A stretch of 64,000 nucleotides of DNA from DASSQJ01 sp963773655 (GTDB taxonomy: Bacteria; Actinomycetota; Actinomycetes; Actinomycetales; Dermatophilaceae), in the NCBI GenBank assembly GCA_963773655.1, contig CAVZBX010000001.1, forward strand, positions 434,001 through 498,000, in the 5' to 3' direction. Each line of letters starts with the position of its first letter. The first letter of the stretch is position 1. The notes under the pieces are model-generated. The model was not told the DNA's origin. It worked only from the letters and a program-made list of their open reading frames with translations, and did no database searches. Shown here piece after piece: positions 54,042 through 61,730 of the stretch. A program made the position numbers and the translations under genes.

Positions 54042-55217
54042 GTGACCACCCCGCGCCGCGCCCCCGGCGGCTTTCCCGTGGTCGGCGTCATCGGTGGCGG
54101 CCAGCTGGCCCGGATGTGCGCCGGCCCCGCCGCCGAGCTCGGCATCACCCTCAGCGTGCTCGCGGAGGCCGAGGACGCCAGCGCCGCGCTCGTCGTGCCG
54201 TCCTCCCCGGTGGGAGCCCACACCGACGCGGAGGCGGTGCGCCGGTTCGCCGCCGCGTGCGACGTCGTCACCTTCGACCACGAGCACGTGCCGCCGGACG
54301 TCCTCGCCGAGCTCGTCGCCGACGGTGCCGTGCTGCACCCGCACCCGGAGGCGCTGCGCTACGCGCAGGACAAGCTCGCGATGCGCGAGCGGCTGACGGC
54401 CCTCGGGATCCCGTGCCCGCGCTGGACCCGGGCCGACACCGTCGCGCAGGCCGCCGCCTTCGGGGACGAGGTCGGCTGGCCGGTGGTCGCCAAGACGCCC
54501 CGGGGCGGCTACGACGGCAGGGGGGTCCGCGTGGCCGCGTCGGCCGGGGAGCTCGGCGACTGGCTCGAGCGGGCGGCGGCCGCGGGCACCGGGCTGCTCC
54601 TCGAGGAGCGGGTGCCCTTCCGCCGCGAGCTCGCCGTGCTGCTCGCCCGCAGCCCGTCGGGCCAGGCGGCGGCGTGGCCGGTGGTGGAGACGGTGCAGAC
54701 CGACGGCATCTGCACCGAGGTGCTGGCGCCCGCACCGGACCTCGACCCGGCGCTGGCCGCACGGGCCACCGAGGCGGCGCTGCGGGTCGCGGGCGCCCTC
54801 GACGTCACCGGCGTGCTCGCGGTCGAGCTGTTCGAGCTGGCCGGCGAACCCGGCTTCGTCGTCAACGAGCTGGCGATGCGCCCGCACAACTCGGGGCACT
54901 GGTCGATGGACGGCGCCGTCACCGGCCAGTTCGAGCAGCACCTGCGGGCGGTGCTCGACCTGCCGCTCGGGTCCCCGCGCCCGCGGGAGCGCTGGACCGT
55001 CATGGCCAACGTCCTCGGTGGCGAGTACCCCGAGCTGTACCCGGCCTACCGGCACGTCATGGCCCGGGACCCCGGCGCCAAGGTGCACCTCTACGGCAAG
55101 GGCGTGCGCCCGGGCCGGAAGATCGGGCACGTCAACGTCTCCGGCGACGACCTGGCCGACCTGCGCGAGCGGGCGCGGCACGCCGCCGACTACCTCAGGG
55201 GAGTGGTGACGCAGTGA
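54042..55217 (+). CDS. purK: N5-carboxyaminoimidazole ribonucleotide synthase
   Basis: A 391-residue ATP-grasp enzyme converting AIR, ATP and bicarbonate to N5-CAIR in purine synthesis. N-terminal VVGVIGGGQLARMCAGPA, ATP-grasp KTPRGGYDGRGVRV, GLLLEERVPFRRELAVLLAR, and metal site ELAMRPHNSGHWSMDGAVT. Complete. The stop overlaps the purE start by 4 nt (GTGA), coupling production of the two enzymes that share the labile intermediate. Confidence 0.96.
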   Translation: MTTPRRAPGGFPVVGVIGGGQLARMCAGPAAELGITLSVLAEAEDASAALVVPSSPVGAHTDAEAVRRFAAACDVVTFDHEHVPPDVLAELVADGAVLHPHPEALRYAQDKLAMRERLTALGIPCPRWTRADTVAQAAAFGDEVGWPVVAKTPRGGYDGRGVRVAASAGELGDWLERAAAAGTGLLLEERVPFRRELAVLLARSPSGQAAAWPVVETVQTDGICTEVLAPAPDLDPALAARATEAALRVAGALDVTGVLAVELFELAGEPGFVVNELAMRPHNSGHWSMDGAVTGQFEQHLRAVLDLPLGSPRPRERWTVMANVLGGEYPELYPAYRHVMARDPGAKVHLYGKGVRPGRKIGHVNVSGDDLADLRERARHAADYLRGVVTQ

Positions 55218-55741
55218 GCAGCACAGCGGACCGGGCACCGGTCGTCGGTGTCGTCATGGGCTCGGACTCGGACTGGCCGGTCATGGAGGCGGCGGTCACC
55301 GCCCTCGACGAGCTCGGCGTGCCGTGCGAGGTCGACGTGGTCTCCGCCCACCGGATGCCCGAGGAGATGCTCGAGTACGGCCGCTCGGCGGCGGGGCGTG
55401 GCCTGCGGGTGCTCGTCGCCGGAGCCGGCGGTGCGGCCCACCTGCCCGGGATGCTCGCGTCGGTGACCTCGCTGCCGGTCATCGGGGTGCCGGTGCCGCT
55501 GCGGCACCTCGACGGGCTGGACAGCCTGCTGTCGATCGTCCAGATGCCGGCCGGGGTGCCGGTCGCCACGGTGTCGGTCGGTGGCGCCCGCAACGCCGGC
55601 CTGCTGGCGGCGCGCATCCTCGGCGCCGGGGAGGGTGCCGAGGCGCAGCGGCTGCGGGCGGCGATGGACGCCTTCCGCACCGCGCTGCGCGACCAGGCCC
55701 ACGCCAAGGGGACCGCGCTCCGCGAGCGCCGCGGCGGCTGA
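55214..55741 (+). CDS. purE: N5-carboxyaminoimidazole ribonucleotide mutase
   Basis: A 175-residue class I PurE moving the carboxylate of N5-CAIR to give CAIR. VVMGSDSDWPVMEAAVTAL is the phosphate/ribose site, VVSAHRMPEEMLEY holds the catalytic His, and AGAGGAAHLPGMLAS and VPVPLRHLDGLDSLLSIVQM follow. It starts with GTG inside the purK stop. A strong hairpin lies about 90 nt after the stop. Confidence 0.96.
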   Translation: MSSTADRAPVVGVVMGSDSDWPVMEAAVTALDELGVPCEVDVVSAHRMPEEMLEYGRSAAGRGLRVLVAGAGGAAHLPGMLASVTSLPVIGVPVPLRHLDGLDSLLSIVQMPAGVPVATVSVGGARNAGLLAARILGAGEGAEAQRLRAAMDAFRTALRDQAHAKGTALRERRGG

Positions 55742-55831
55742 GGAGATGGGGGCGGCCCGCAGGCGCCGCGGTCGGGCCGACTAGACCCCGGTTCGTCGTC
55801 GTGGCACCGGAACCCACCTCGTGCCAAGTGG

Positions 55832-55856
55832 ACATTTCGGGGTGACCCCGAAATGT
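55832..55856. terminator. Bidirectional terminator hairpin
   Basis: ACATTTCGGGG-TGA-CCCCGAAATGT: an 11-bp perfect stem with a 3-nt loop and AT-rich base, midway between the convergent purE and CoA-binding genes. Confidence 0.75.
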
Positions 55857-55898
55857 TGAGGCGCCTGGGACGCGCGGCAGCCTTGGAGCGTGCGCAGG

Positions 55899-56354
55899 CT
55901 AGCGCTGCATCCCGAGGCTGCGCACCCGCGGCCACTCGATCCTCGGGCAGGTGTCCATGACCACGTCGAGCCCGGCCGCGCGGGCCCGCTCCGCCGCCTC
56001 CTCGTCGACCACCCCGACCTGCATCCACACCGCCTCCACCCGGAGCCGGTCCTTGTGCGCGATCGCCTCGTCGACCACGGCGCCGACCCGTGCGGAGTTG
56101 ACGAAGCAGTCGACCACCTTGACGTCCTGGTCGGGGATCTCGGCGACCGACGCGTACCCGGGGGCGCCGTGCACCTCCTCGGCCCGGGGGTGGACCGCCA
56201 CCAGCCGCTTGTCCAGCTCGACCGACAGCCAGCGGGCGACGCCCCACGCGGCCCGGGAGCGGTTGCTCGAGAGCCCGACGACGGCCCACGTGCCGGGGTC
56301 GACGAGGAGGTCGCGGATGACGTTCTCGTCGTTCTGGCGACGCAGCGCGGTCAT
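55899..56354 (-). CDS. CoA-binding domain protein (YccU/DUF-type)
   Basis: A 151-residue single Rossmann domain: WAVVGLSSNRSRAAWGVARW nucleotide loop, RLVAVHPRAEEVHG, VKVVDCFVNSARVGAVVDEA, AVWMQVGVVDEEAAERARAA and the ending MDTCPRIEW. It binds CoA or acyl-CoA in structural relatives; the cellular role is not established. CATGAT lies 6 nt before the ATG. Confidence 0.88.
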   Translation of the reverse strand: MTALRRQNDENVIRDLLVDPGTWAVVGLSSNRSRAAWGVARWLSVELDKRLVAVHPRAEEVHGAPGYASVAEIPDQDVKVVDCFVNSARVGAVVDEAIAHKDRLRVEAVWMQVGVVDEEAAERARAAGLDVVMDTCPRIEWPRVRSLGMQR

Positions 56355-56360
56355 GTGCTC

Positions 56361-56366
56361 ATCATG
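56361..56366 (-). promoter_or_regulatory. -10 hexamer of leaderless CoA-binding gene promoter
   Basis: CATGAT on the minus strand, 6 nt before the ATG. Confidence 0.4.
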
Positions 56367-56409
56367 CCCACCGGCGTCGGCGGCGAAACGGCCGCGGGGT
56401 GCCCCGGGC

Positions 56410-57579
56410 TCAGTCGCCGCCGAAGAGGTCGCGGGTGTAGACCCGGTCGGCGACGTCGCGCAGCTCCGGGGTGAGGCGGTTGGCGACGATGACGTCGCAG
56501 CGCTCCTTGAGCTCGTCGAGCCCGACGACCCGCGAGCCGAAGAACGACTCGACCCGCAGCTCGGGCTCGTGGACGAGGACCTCGACACCCTTGGCCTTGA
56601 TCCGCTTCATCACGCCCTGGACGCTGCTGCTGCGGAAGTTGTCCGACCCGGACTTCATGACGAGGCGGTGGATGCCGACGACCTTCGGGCCACGCGCCAG
56701 CACGTCGGAGGCGACGAAGTCCTTGCGGGTGGTGTTGGCCGTGACGATGGCCTCGATGAGGGTCTGCGGGACGTCCGCGTAGTTGGCGAGCAGCTGCTTG
56801 GTGTCCTTGGGCAGGCAGTACCCGCCGTAGCCGAAGCTGGGGTTGTTGTAGTGGTCTCCGATGCGGGGGTCGAGCGAGACCCCCTGGATGATCTGCCGAG
56901 TGTCCAGGCCGTGGGTGGCCGCGTAGGTGTCGAGCTCGTTGAAGTACGCCACCCGCATCGCGAGGTAGGTGTTGGCGAAGAGCTTGATCGCCTCGGCCTC
57001 GGTGCTGCCGGTGAGGAGCACCGGCACGTCGTCGTCGAGGGCGGCACCGGCGAGCAGGTCGGCGACGAGCCGCCCCCGGGGCCCGGTGTCGCCGACGACG
57101 ACCCGCGAGGGGTGGAGGTTGTCGTGCAGCGCCCGGCCCTCGCGCAGGAACTCCGGCGAGAAGAGCACCCGGTCGGTGCCGAGCCGCTCGCGCAGCGCAT
57201 GGGTGAAGCCCACGGGCACCGTCGACTTCACGACGACGGTGGCCTCCGGCTCGATCCGGCGGACGTCGCCGACGACCTGCTCGACGCTCGAGGTGTCGAA
57301 GTAGTTGGTGCGCTCGTCGTAGTCCGTCGGGGTCGCGACGATGACGACCTCGGCCCCCGGGTAGGCGTCGTGGGGGTCGGTGGTCGCGCGCAGCCGCAGC
57401 GTGCCGTCCCGGAGGAAGCCGTCGATGTCGGGGTCGACGATGGGGCTCTCGCCCCGGCGTAGCAGCCCGACGCGGTGCTCGTCGATGTCGTACGCCACGA
57501 CGTCGTGGTGGCGGGCGAGGAGGACGGCGAGGGACAGCCCGACGTAGGACGTCCCGACGACGCAGATGCGGTGGCTCAC
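56410..57579 (-). CDS. ugd: UDP-glucose 6-dehydrogenase (UDP-sugar dehydrogenase)
   Basis: About 389 residues. It oxidises UDP-glucose to UDP-glucuronate with 2 NAD+. N-terminal Rossmann ICVVGTSYVGLSLAVLLARH, VVVKSTVPVGFT, SPEFLREGRALHDNLHPSR, AEAIKLFANTYLAMRVAYFN, and catalytic Cys about 255 in GYGGYCLPKDTKQLL. The GTG at 57579 (MSHRIC) is chosen over GTG 57585 because TAGGCT sits exactly 6 nt upstream. Product likely feeds capsule or other surface glycan made with nearby glycan-related genes. Confidence 0.93.
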   Translation of the reverse strand: MSHRICVVGTSYVGLSLAVLLARHHDVVAYDIDEHRVGLLRRGESPIVDPDIDGFLRDGTLRLRATTDPHDAYPGAEVVIVATPTDYDERTNYFDTSSVEQVVGDVRRIEPEATVVVKSTVPVGFTHALRERLGTDRVLFSPEFLREGRALHDNLHPSRVVVGDTGPRGRLVADLLAGAALDDDVPVLLTGSTEAEAIKLFANTYLAMRVAYFNELDTYAATHGLDTRQIIQGVSLDPRIGDHYNNPSFGYGGYCLPKDTKQLLANYADVPQTLIEAIVTANTTRKDFVASDVLARGPKVVGIHRLVMKSGSDNFRSSSVQGVMKRIKAKGVEVLVHEPELRVESFFGSRVVGLDELKERCDVIVANRLTPELRDVADRVYTRDLFGGD

Positions 57580-57585
57580 CGGCAC

Positions 57586-57591
57586 AGCCTA
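57586..57591 (-). promoter_or_regulatory. -10 hexamer of leaderless ugd promoter
   Basis: TAGGCT on the minus strand, 6 nt before GTG 57579. It overlaps the alternative start. Confidence 0.55.
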
Positions 57592-57633
57592 GGTCGACGC
57601 CGGGCTGCGCGCCGACAGCGGACCGGTGGACCC

Positions 57634-57710
57634 GGGGCCGGTGCTCCGTGTGTCACACCGCGCACGGCCGGGGACAACCCGATGGGGCCGGTGCTCCGTG
57701 CGTCACATCG
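57634..57710. repeat. 27-bp direct repeat with 50-bp period upstream of the MFS gene
   Basis: GGGGCCGGTGCTCCGTG followed by a GTCACA-containing tail at 57634-57660, and again at 57684-57710 with two mismatches. It lies in the ugd/MFS intergenic region, just upstream of the MFS promoter. Confidence 0.8.
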
Positions 57711-57728
57711 CCCGGGGACACCGGCTCC

Positions 57729-57734
57729 TAGGCT
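57729..57734 (+). promoter_or_regulatory. -10 hexamer of leaderless MFS promoter
   Basis: TAGGCT, 6 nt before GTG 57741. Confidence 0.55.
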
Positions 57735-57740
57735 GGAGTC

Positions 57741-59114
57741 GTGACCTCGCGGGAGGTGTCGACCGCGCGCGCCGCCGCCGGCGCGCCGGGGTCCGCCCCG
57801 CGCTTCCGCGGACTGCGCGAGCTCCTCGCCATCCGGTCCTTCCGTGGGCTCTGGGTGGCGGGCACCCTGTCGAGCTTCGGGGACTGGCTCGCCCTGCTCG
57901 CGACGACCAGCCTCGCGGCGGCCCTGGCGCAGGACCGGTTCGGCGCCTACCTGGCGGTCTCCGGCGTCTTCATCCTGCGGATCCTGCCGGCCCTGGTGCT
58001 CGGCCCGTTCGCCGGCGTCGTCGCCGACCGCGTCGACCGCCGCCGGACGATGATCGTCGGCGACGTGCTGCGGGGCACCCTCTTCGTCAGCATCCCGCTC
58101 GTCGGCACCCTGTGGTGGATGTACCTGGCCATCGTGCTGTCGGAGTGCGTGAGCCTGTTCTGGTACCCGTCCAAGGACGCGACCATCCCCAACCTGGTCC
58201 CTCGGGGGCGGCTCGAGCTCGCCAACCAGCTGAACCTCGTCGGGAGCTACGGCTCGGCCCCCGTGGCCGCGCTGCTCTTCTCGGGGCTGACGTACGTCGC
58301 GACGCCGCTCCACGAGCACGTCCCCGCGGTCGGCCCCGCCGGGCTGTTCCTCGCCGTCTACGCCAACGCCGCCACCTTCTACGTCAGCGCCGCCGTCGTG
58401 TGGCGGTTGGCCTTCCCCCGCACCGTGGGGCGGGAGGCGCTCGCCGGCCAGCCGGTCCACCGGACCATCGCCGACGGGCTGGTCCTGCTGCGCGAGCAGC
58501 CCGCCGTGCGCGGCCTGGTGCTCGGGATGCTCGGCGGGTTCGCGAGCGGGGGCGTCGTGGTCGGCCTGTCCCGCGACTTCGTCGACGACCTCGGCGCCGG
58601 CGCGCCGGGCTACGGCCTCCTCTTCGTCAGCGTGTTCACCGGGATGGCCCTGGGGCTGGTCGCCGGCCCACGCTCGCTGCGGGGCCTGGGCCGTTCCCGT
58701 GCCTTCGCCCTCTCCCTCCTCGGCGCCGGTGCCGTCCTGGTCGTCCTCGCGGTCGTGCCGCTCCTCGAGGTGGCGCTCGTCGCGGCGGTGGCGCTCGGAG
58801 CCTGCGTCGGCGTCGCCTGGGTCCTCGGCTACACCCTCCTCGGGCTCACCGTCGACGACGTCGTGCGCGGACGCACCTTCGCCCTCGTCCAGACCCTGGA
58901 CGGCGTCGTCCTCGTCCTCGCCCTCGCGCTCGCACCGCTCCTCGCCGCCGGTCTCGACGGGCTGCTCGGCCTCCCCAGGACGGTCGACCTCGGGTGGACC
59001 TCGCTCACCTACACGGGCGCGATGGTCACCTATGTCGTGGCCGGTGCCGGCATGGCACTCGCCGGCCGCGCGGCGTGGCGCCGCATGCGCGCCGACGACG
59101 ACCGCACCGGCTGA
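57741..59114 (+). CDS. MFS transporter (MFS_3/EntS-like)
   Basis: A 457-residue protein with about 12 helices. SFRGLWVAGTLSSFGDWLAL opens helix 1; GPFAGVVADRVDRRRTMIVG is motif A between helices 2 and 3, and DATIPNLVPRGRLELANQLN is typical of this exporter group. Homologues are sometimes fused to thymidylate kinase; no kinase domain is present here. The substrate is unknown. The promoter region carries a 50-bp-period repeat. Confidence 0.85.
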   Translation: MTSREVSTARAAAGAPGSAPRFRGLRELLAIRSFRGLWVAGTLSSFGDWLALLATTSLAAALAQDRFGAYLAVSGVFILRILPALVLGPFAGVVADRVDRRRTMIVGDVLRGTLFVSIPLVGTLWWMYLAIVLSECVSLFWYPSKDATIPNLVPRGRLELANQLNLVGSYGSAPVAALLFSGLTYVATPLHEHVPAVGPAGLFLAVYANAATFYVSAAVVWRLAFPRTVGREALAGQPVHRTIADGLVLLREQPAVRGLVLGMLGGFASGGVVVGLSRDFVDDLGAGAPGYGLLFVSVFTGMALGLVAGPRSLRGLGRSRAFALSLLGAGAVLVVLAVVPLLEVALVAAVALGACVGVAWVLGYTLLGLTVDDVVRGRTFALVQTLDGVVLVLALALAPLLAAGLDGLLGLPRTVDLGWTSLTYTGAMVTYVVAGAGMALAGRAAWRRMRADDDRTG

Positions 59115-59229
59115 GCCGCCGCCTCCGGTGCGCCCGGGCGTCGCGCGGAGGGAGCCGGGGGACGGGCCGGTCGGCGGGCGACCCCCGTGAGGCATGATCG
59201 ACCCGGACCCGACGACCCCAGGAGACCTC

Positions 59230-60291
59230 GTGAAGTTCGGACTGTTCGTTCCCCAGGGCTGGCGCCACGACCTCGTGGGCATCGACCCCGACCAGCACTG
59301 GGGCGTGATGGCCGGGCTCGCCCGGCGCGCCGACGGCATCGCGGACTGGTCCTCGCTCTGGGTCTACGACCACTTCCACCCCGTCCCGCGTCCCACCGAG
59401 GCGGCCACCCACGAGGCGTGGACGCTCATGGCGGCGTTCGCCGGCGTCACCGGGCGGGTCCGCCTCGGCCAGATGTGCACGTCGATGGGCTACCGCGAGC
59501 CGACCTACCTCGCGAAGGTCGCGGCCACCGTCGACGTCGTCTCGGAGGGCCGTCTCGACGTGGGCATCGGGGCGGGCTGGTACGAACACGAGTGGCGCGC
59601 CTACGGCTACGGCTTCCCCGGGGCGGGGGACCGGCTGGCGCGGCTGCGCGAGGGCGTCGACATCATGCGCCAGATGTGGACCACCGGCTACGCCACGCTC
59701 GACGGCGAGCAGTACCAGGTGGACGGGGCGATGTGCTTCCCCCGCCCGCTCCAGGGCACCACGTTCGCGGGGTCGCCGGGCAACGGCATCCCGCTGTGGG
59801 TCGCGGGCGGCGGCGAGCGCAAGACGCTGCGGATCGCGGCGGAGTACGCCGACTACACGAACTTCTCGGGGATGCCGGAGGAGTTCTCGCACAAGTCGGA
59901 GGTTCTCGAGGGGCACTGCCGCGACGTCGGGCGCGACTACGGCGAGATCGTGCGCAGCGCCAACTTCAACGTCGTGATCGGCCGCGACGAGGGTGAGGTG
60001 CAGGACCGGCTGGGCTGGATCCGCGACCACTACGCGTCGGCGGGGCTGCCGGAGGACGTCGTGGAGTCGACGGTGCGGTCCTTCGCCGACGGCCCGCTCG
60101 TCGGCACGCCCGAGCAGGTGGTGGAGGCCCTGAAGGACCTCGAGCGACGCGGGATGACGTACGCCATCACGTACTTCGTCGAGCAGGCCTACGACCTCAC
60201 CGGGGTCGAGCTGTTCGAGCGGGACGTCGTCCCTCACTTCGTCGACCGGGAGCAGCACGGCAACCTCTGGCACCTCCTCCACGGCGAGTAG
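59230..60291 (+). CDS. LLM-class F420-dependent oxidoreductase (luciferase-like)
   Basis: A 353-residue TIM barrel. N-terminal KFGLFVPQGWRHD, VYDHFHPVPRP, RVRLGQMCTSMGYREPTYLA, VSEGRLDVGIGAGWYEHEWR, PLWVAGGGERKTLRIAAEYA; FADGPLVGTPEQVVEAL closes the barrel. Such enzymes use coenzyme F420 (or FMN); the substrate is unknown. GTG 59230 is chosen because AGGAGA lies 5-6 nt before it; ATG 59194 would begin upstream of that site. A single gene. Confidence 0.88.
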   Translation: MKFGLFVPQGWRHDLVGIDPDQHWGVMAGLARRADGIADWSSLWVYDHFHPVPRPTEAATHEAWTLMAAFAGVTGRVRLGQMCTSMGYREPTYLAKVAATVDVVSEGRLDVGIGAGWYEHEWRAYGYGFPGAGDRLARLREGVDIMRQMWTTGYATLDGEQYQVDGAMCFPRPLQGTTFAGSPGNGIPLWVAGGGERKTLRIAAEYADYTNFSGMPEEFSHKSEVLEGHCRDVGRDYGEIVRSANFNVVIGRDEGEVQDRLGWIRDHYASAGLPEDVVESTVRSFADGPLVGTPEQVVEALKDLERRGMTYAITYFVEQAYDLTGVELFERDVVPHFVDREQHGNLWHLLHGE

Positions 60292-60372
60292 CCGCTGACG
60301 CCGGCACTGCGGGACCGGCCCGCCGGGGTGACCGACACGACGGGGTGCCGTGTCACAGGGGCCGTCGACCGC

Positions 60373-60864
60373 TCAGACGAGGTGTCGGGGGTCGCCCTCG
60401 AAGAGCTCGGCGACGGACTCCTCGACCCGACGGAGCCGCTCCTCGTAGGCCCCCACCGCCTGCATCCGGACCCGGATCAGGGCGTGCTCCCGGCGGGCCG
60501 CGGCGAGCGAGCCACCGTCGTCGCCGTCAGACCCGGGGTCGGCGATCTCGTGGCCGAGCCGTTCCTCCAGGTCCGCGAGACGGGTCTCCAGCACGCCGAT
60601 CTGGATCTCCCGGCGCTCGAGCTCGATCCTGCGGACCTCGTCGGCTCTCACCAGGTGCGTGGTCTGACGCTCCAGCCGCGTGAGCCGGTCGTGTTGTCGA
60701 TCGAGCCGCGCCAGGTGCTCCGCCAGCTCCTCCCGCAGGGCGGCGAGCTCGCGTCCCTGGCGCTCGAGCCGGGAGCGCAGGCCGCGGGTGCCGACGGCGG
60801 CTGCGCGTGCGTCGGCGAGCCGGCGCCGGAGGCCCGGGGGCGGCGGCGTGGGGTCCGTCGGCAT
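60373..60864 (-). CDS. Coiled-coil protein of unknown function, paired with GT29-like gene
   Basis: A 163-residue highly charged protein, almost entirely helical: GLRSRLERQGRELAALREEL, LARLDRQHDRLTRLERQT and IGVLETRLADLEERLGHEI show heptad-like spacing. There is no signal peptide or membrane helix. It follows the GT29-like gene by 10 nt with AAAGGA before its ATG, so the two are cotranscribed. It could scaffold or oligomerise the transferase. No family is recognised. Confidence 0.7.
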   Translation of the reverse strand: MPTDPTPPPPGLRRRLADARAAAVGTRGLRSRLERQGRELAALREELAEHLARLDRQHDRLTRLERQTTHLVRADEVRRIELERREIQIGVLETRLADLEERLGHEIADPGSDGDDGGSLAAARREHALIRVRMQAVGAYEERLRRVEESVAELFEGDPRHLV

Positions 60865-60874
60865 GGTCGTCCTT

Positions 60875-61576
60875 TCAGGGGAGGTGGCGCAGGCTGCCGT
60901 CTGCGATCCAGGAGTTCAGCAGCCGGGCCTCGAGGTCGAGCCGGTGCTGCCAGTTGACCTTCACGTGGCCGCCGGAGTGGTGCGACCAGGAGGTCTGCCG
61001 GGAATCGTCGAGGAAGGAGAACCCGGTGGCGACGAGATGGGCGTCGGGGAACATCTCGTGGGCGAGGAATATCGCCGTCGTGCCGGTCGTCGGGATGATC
61101 GAGCCGGGGGGTGCATCCGGATCGAGGGCCCGGACGCACCGAGCCTTGACGACCGCGTTGGGCAGCGGCACCGACCCGAGGTCGATGGGCCAGTACTCGG
61201 CGTGGACGAGCAGGCCGAGCTCGTCGCCGGGTTGGTACTGGACCCATCCCATCTGGGGCGAGAGATACAGCCGCTGCCGGTAGCCCCGCAACGCGTCCGG
61301 CGTGAGCGCCGTCGACCGGGACATGACGACGACGTGGCACGCGGTCCCGAGGGCCGGTGCCTCACCCGGGTGGTCGAGGACCATGGCGTTCACCCGGATC
61401 ACCAGGTCGGCGGCGTCGATGGTGGCAGCTCGACCGGGGTCGGGGCCCAGCGGCGCATTCCCGACGACGGCGACCCTGCGGACGGGGTCGTGCGACGCAT
61501 AGGCCGCGATGAGATCGCGCAGGCAGTCCCACTGCGCCGCGCGGGTCTCCTCCAGTGTCGTCCCCGGCACGCGCAC
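60875..61576 (-). CDS. Sialyltransferase-like glycosyltransferase (GT29-type)
   Basis: A 233-residue protein. VRRVAVVGNAPLGPDPG with IDAADLVIRVNAM matches the L-sialylmotif logic (G-N, ID, R-N). SIIPTTGTTAIFLAHEMFP resembles the S-motif, and HLVATGFSFLDD plus SHHSGGHVKVNWQHRLDLE the C-terminal His motifs of GT29 enzymes. There is no signal peptide. In animals the donor is CMP-sialic acid; bacterial relatives are poorly known, so donor and acceptor are uncertain. Starts at GTG 61576 (or 61570). The only good Shine-Dalgarno (GGAGGAG) is buried in a 29-bp hairpin just upstream. Confidence 0.7.
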   Translation of the reverse strand: MRVPGTTLEETRAAQWDCLRDLIAAYASHDPVRRVAVVGNAPLGPDPGRAATIDAADLVIRVNAMVLDHPGEAPALGTACHVVVMSRSTALTPDALRGYRQRLYLSPQMGWVQYQPGDELGLLVHAEYWPIDLGSVPLPNAVVKARCVRALDPDAPPGSIIPTTGTTAIFLAHEMFPDAHLVATGFSFLDDSRQTSWSHHSGGHVKVNWQHRLDLEARLLNSWIADGSLRHLP

Positions 61577-61581
61577 ATCGT

Positions 61582-61643
61582 GTCACGACTCCTCCGGTCG
61601 CTGGCGCCCCGCCAGGGGCGCCAGCGACCGGAGGAGTCGTGAC
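61582..61643. other. 29-bp perfect inverted repeat, 4-nt loop
   Basis: Arms 61582-61610 and 61615-61643 are exact complements around GCCA. It begins 5 nt from the GT29 start codon and contains that gene's Shine-Dalgarno. The flanking genes are divergent, so it is not a conventional end-of-gene terminator. It could be a translational switch, a transcription barrier or a mobile-element remnant. Confidence 0.9.
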
Positions 61644-61702
61644 GACCGGGGTGATGGCACCGGTTCCGTGGGTCAGCCCCCCGTGCGGGCCCCGAGCCCA
61701 CC

Positions 61703-61718
61703 ACTCGTACTGACGAGT
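61703..61718 (+). promoter_or_regulatory. Probable operator ACTCGT-ACTG-ACGAGT of the acyl-CoA dehydrogenase
   Basis: Perfect 6-4-6 inverted repeat touching the -10 hexamer. It is likely bound by a dimeric (for example TetR-type) fatty-acid regulator; the regulator is not identified. Confidence 0.6.
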
Positions 61719-61723
61719 AGCAT
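61718..61723 (+). promoter_or_regulatory. -10 hexamer of leaderless acyl-CoA dehydrogenase promoter
   Basis: TAGCAT, 7 nt before ATG 61731. It overlaps the operator by one base. Confidence 0.5.
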
Positions 61724-61730
61724 GCGGGCC

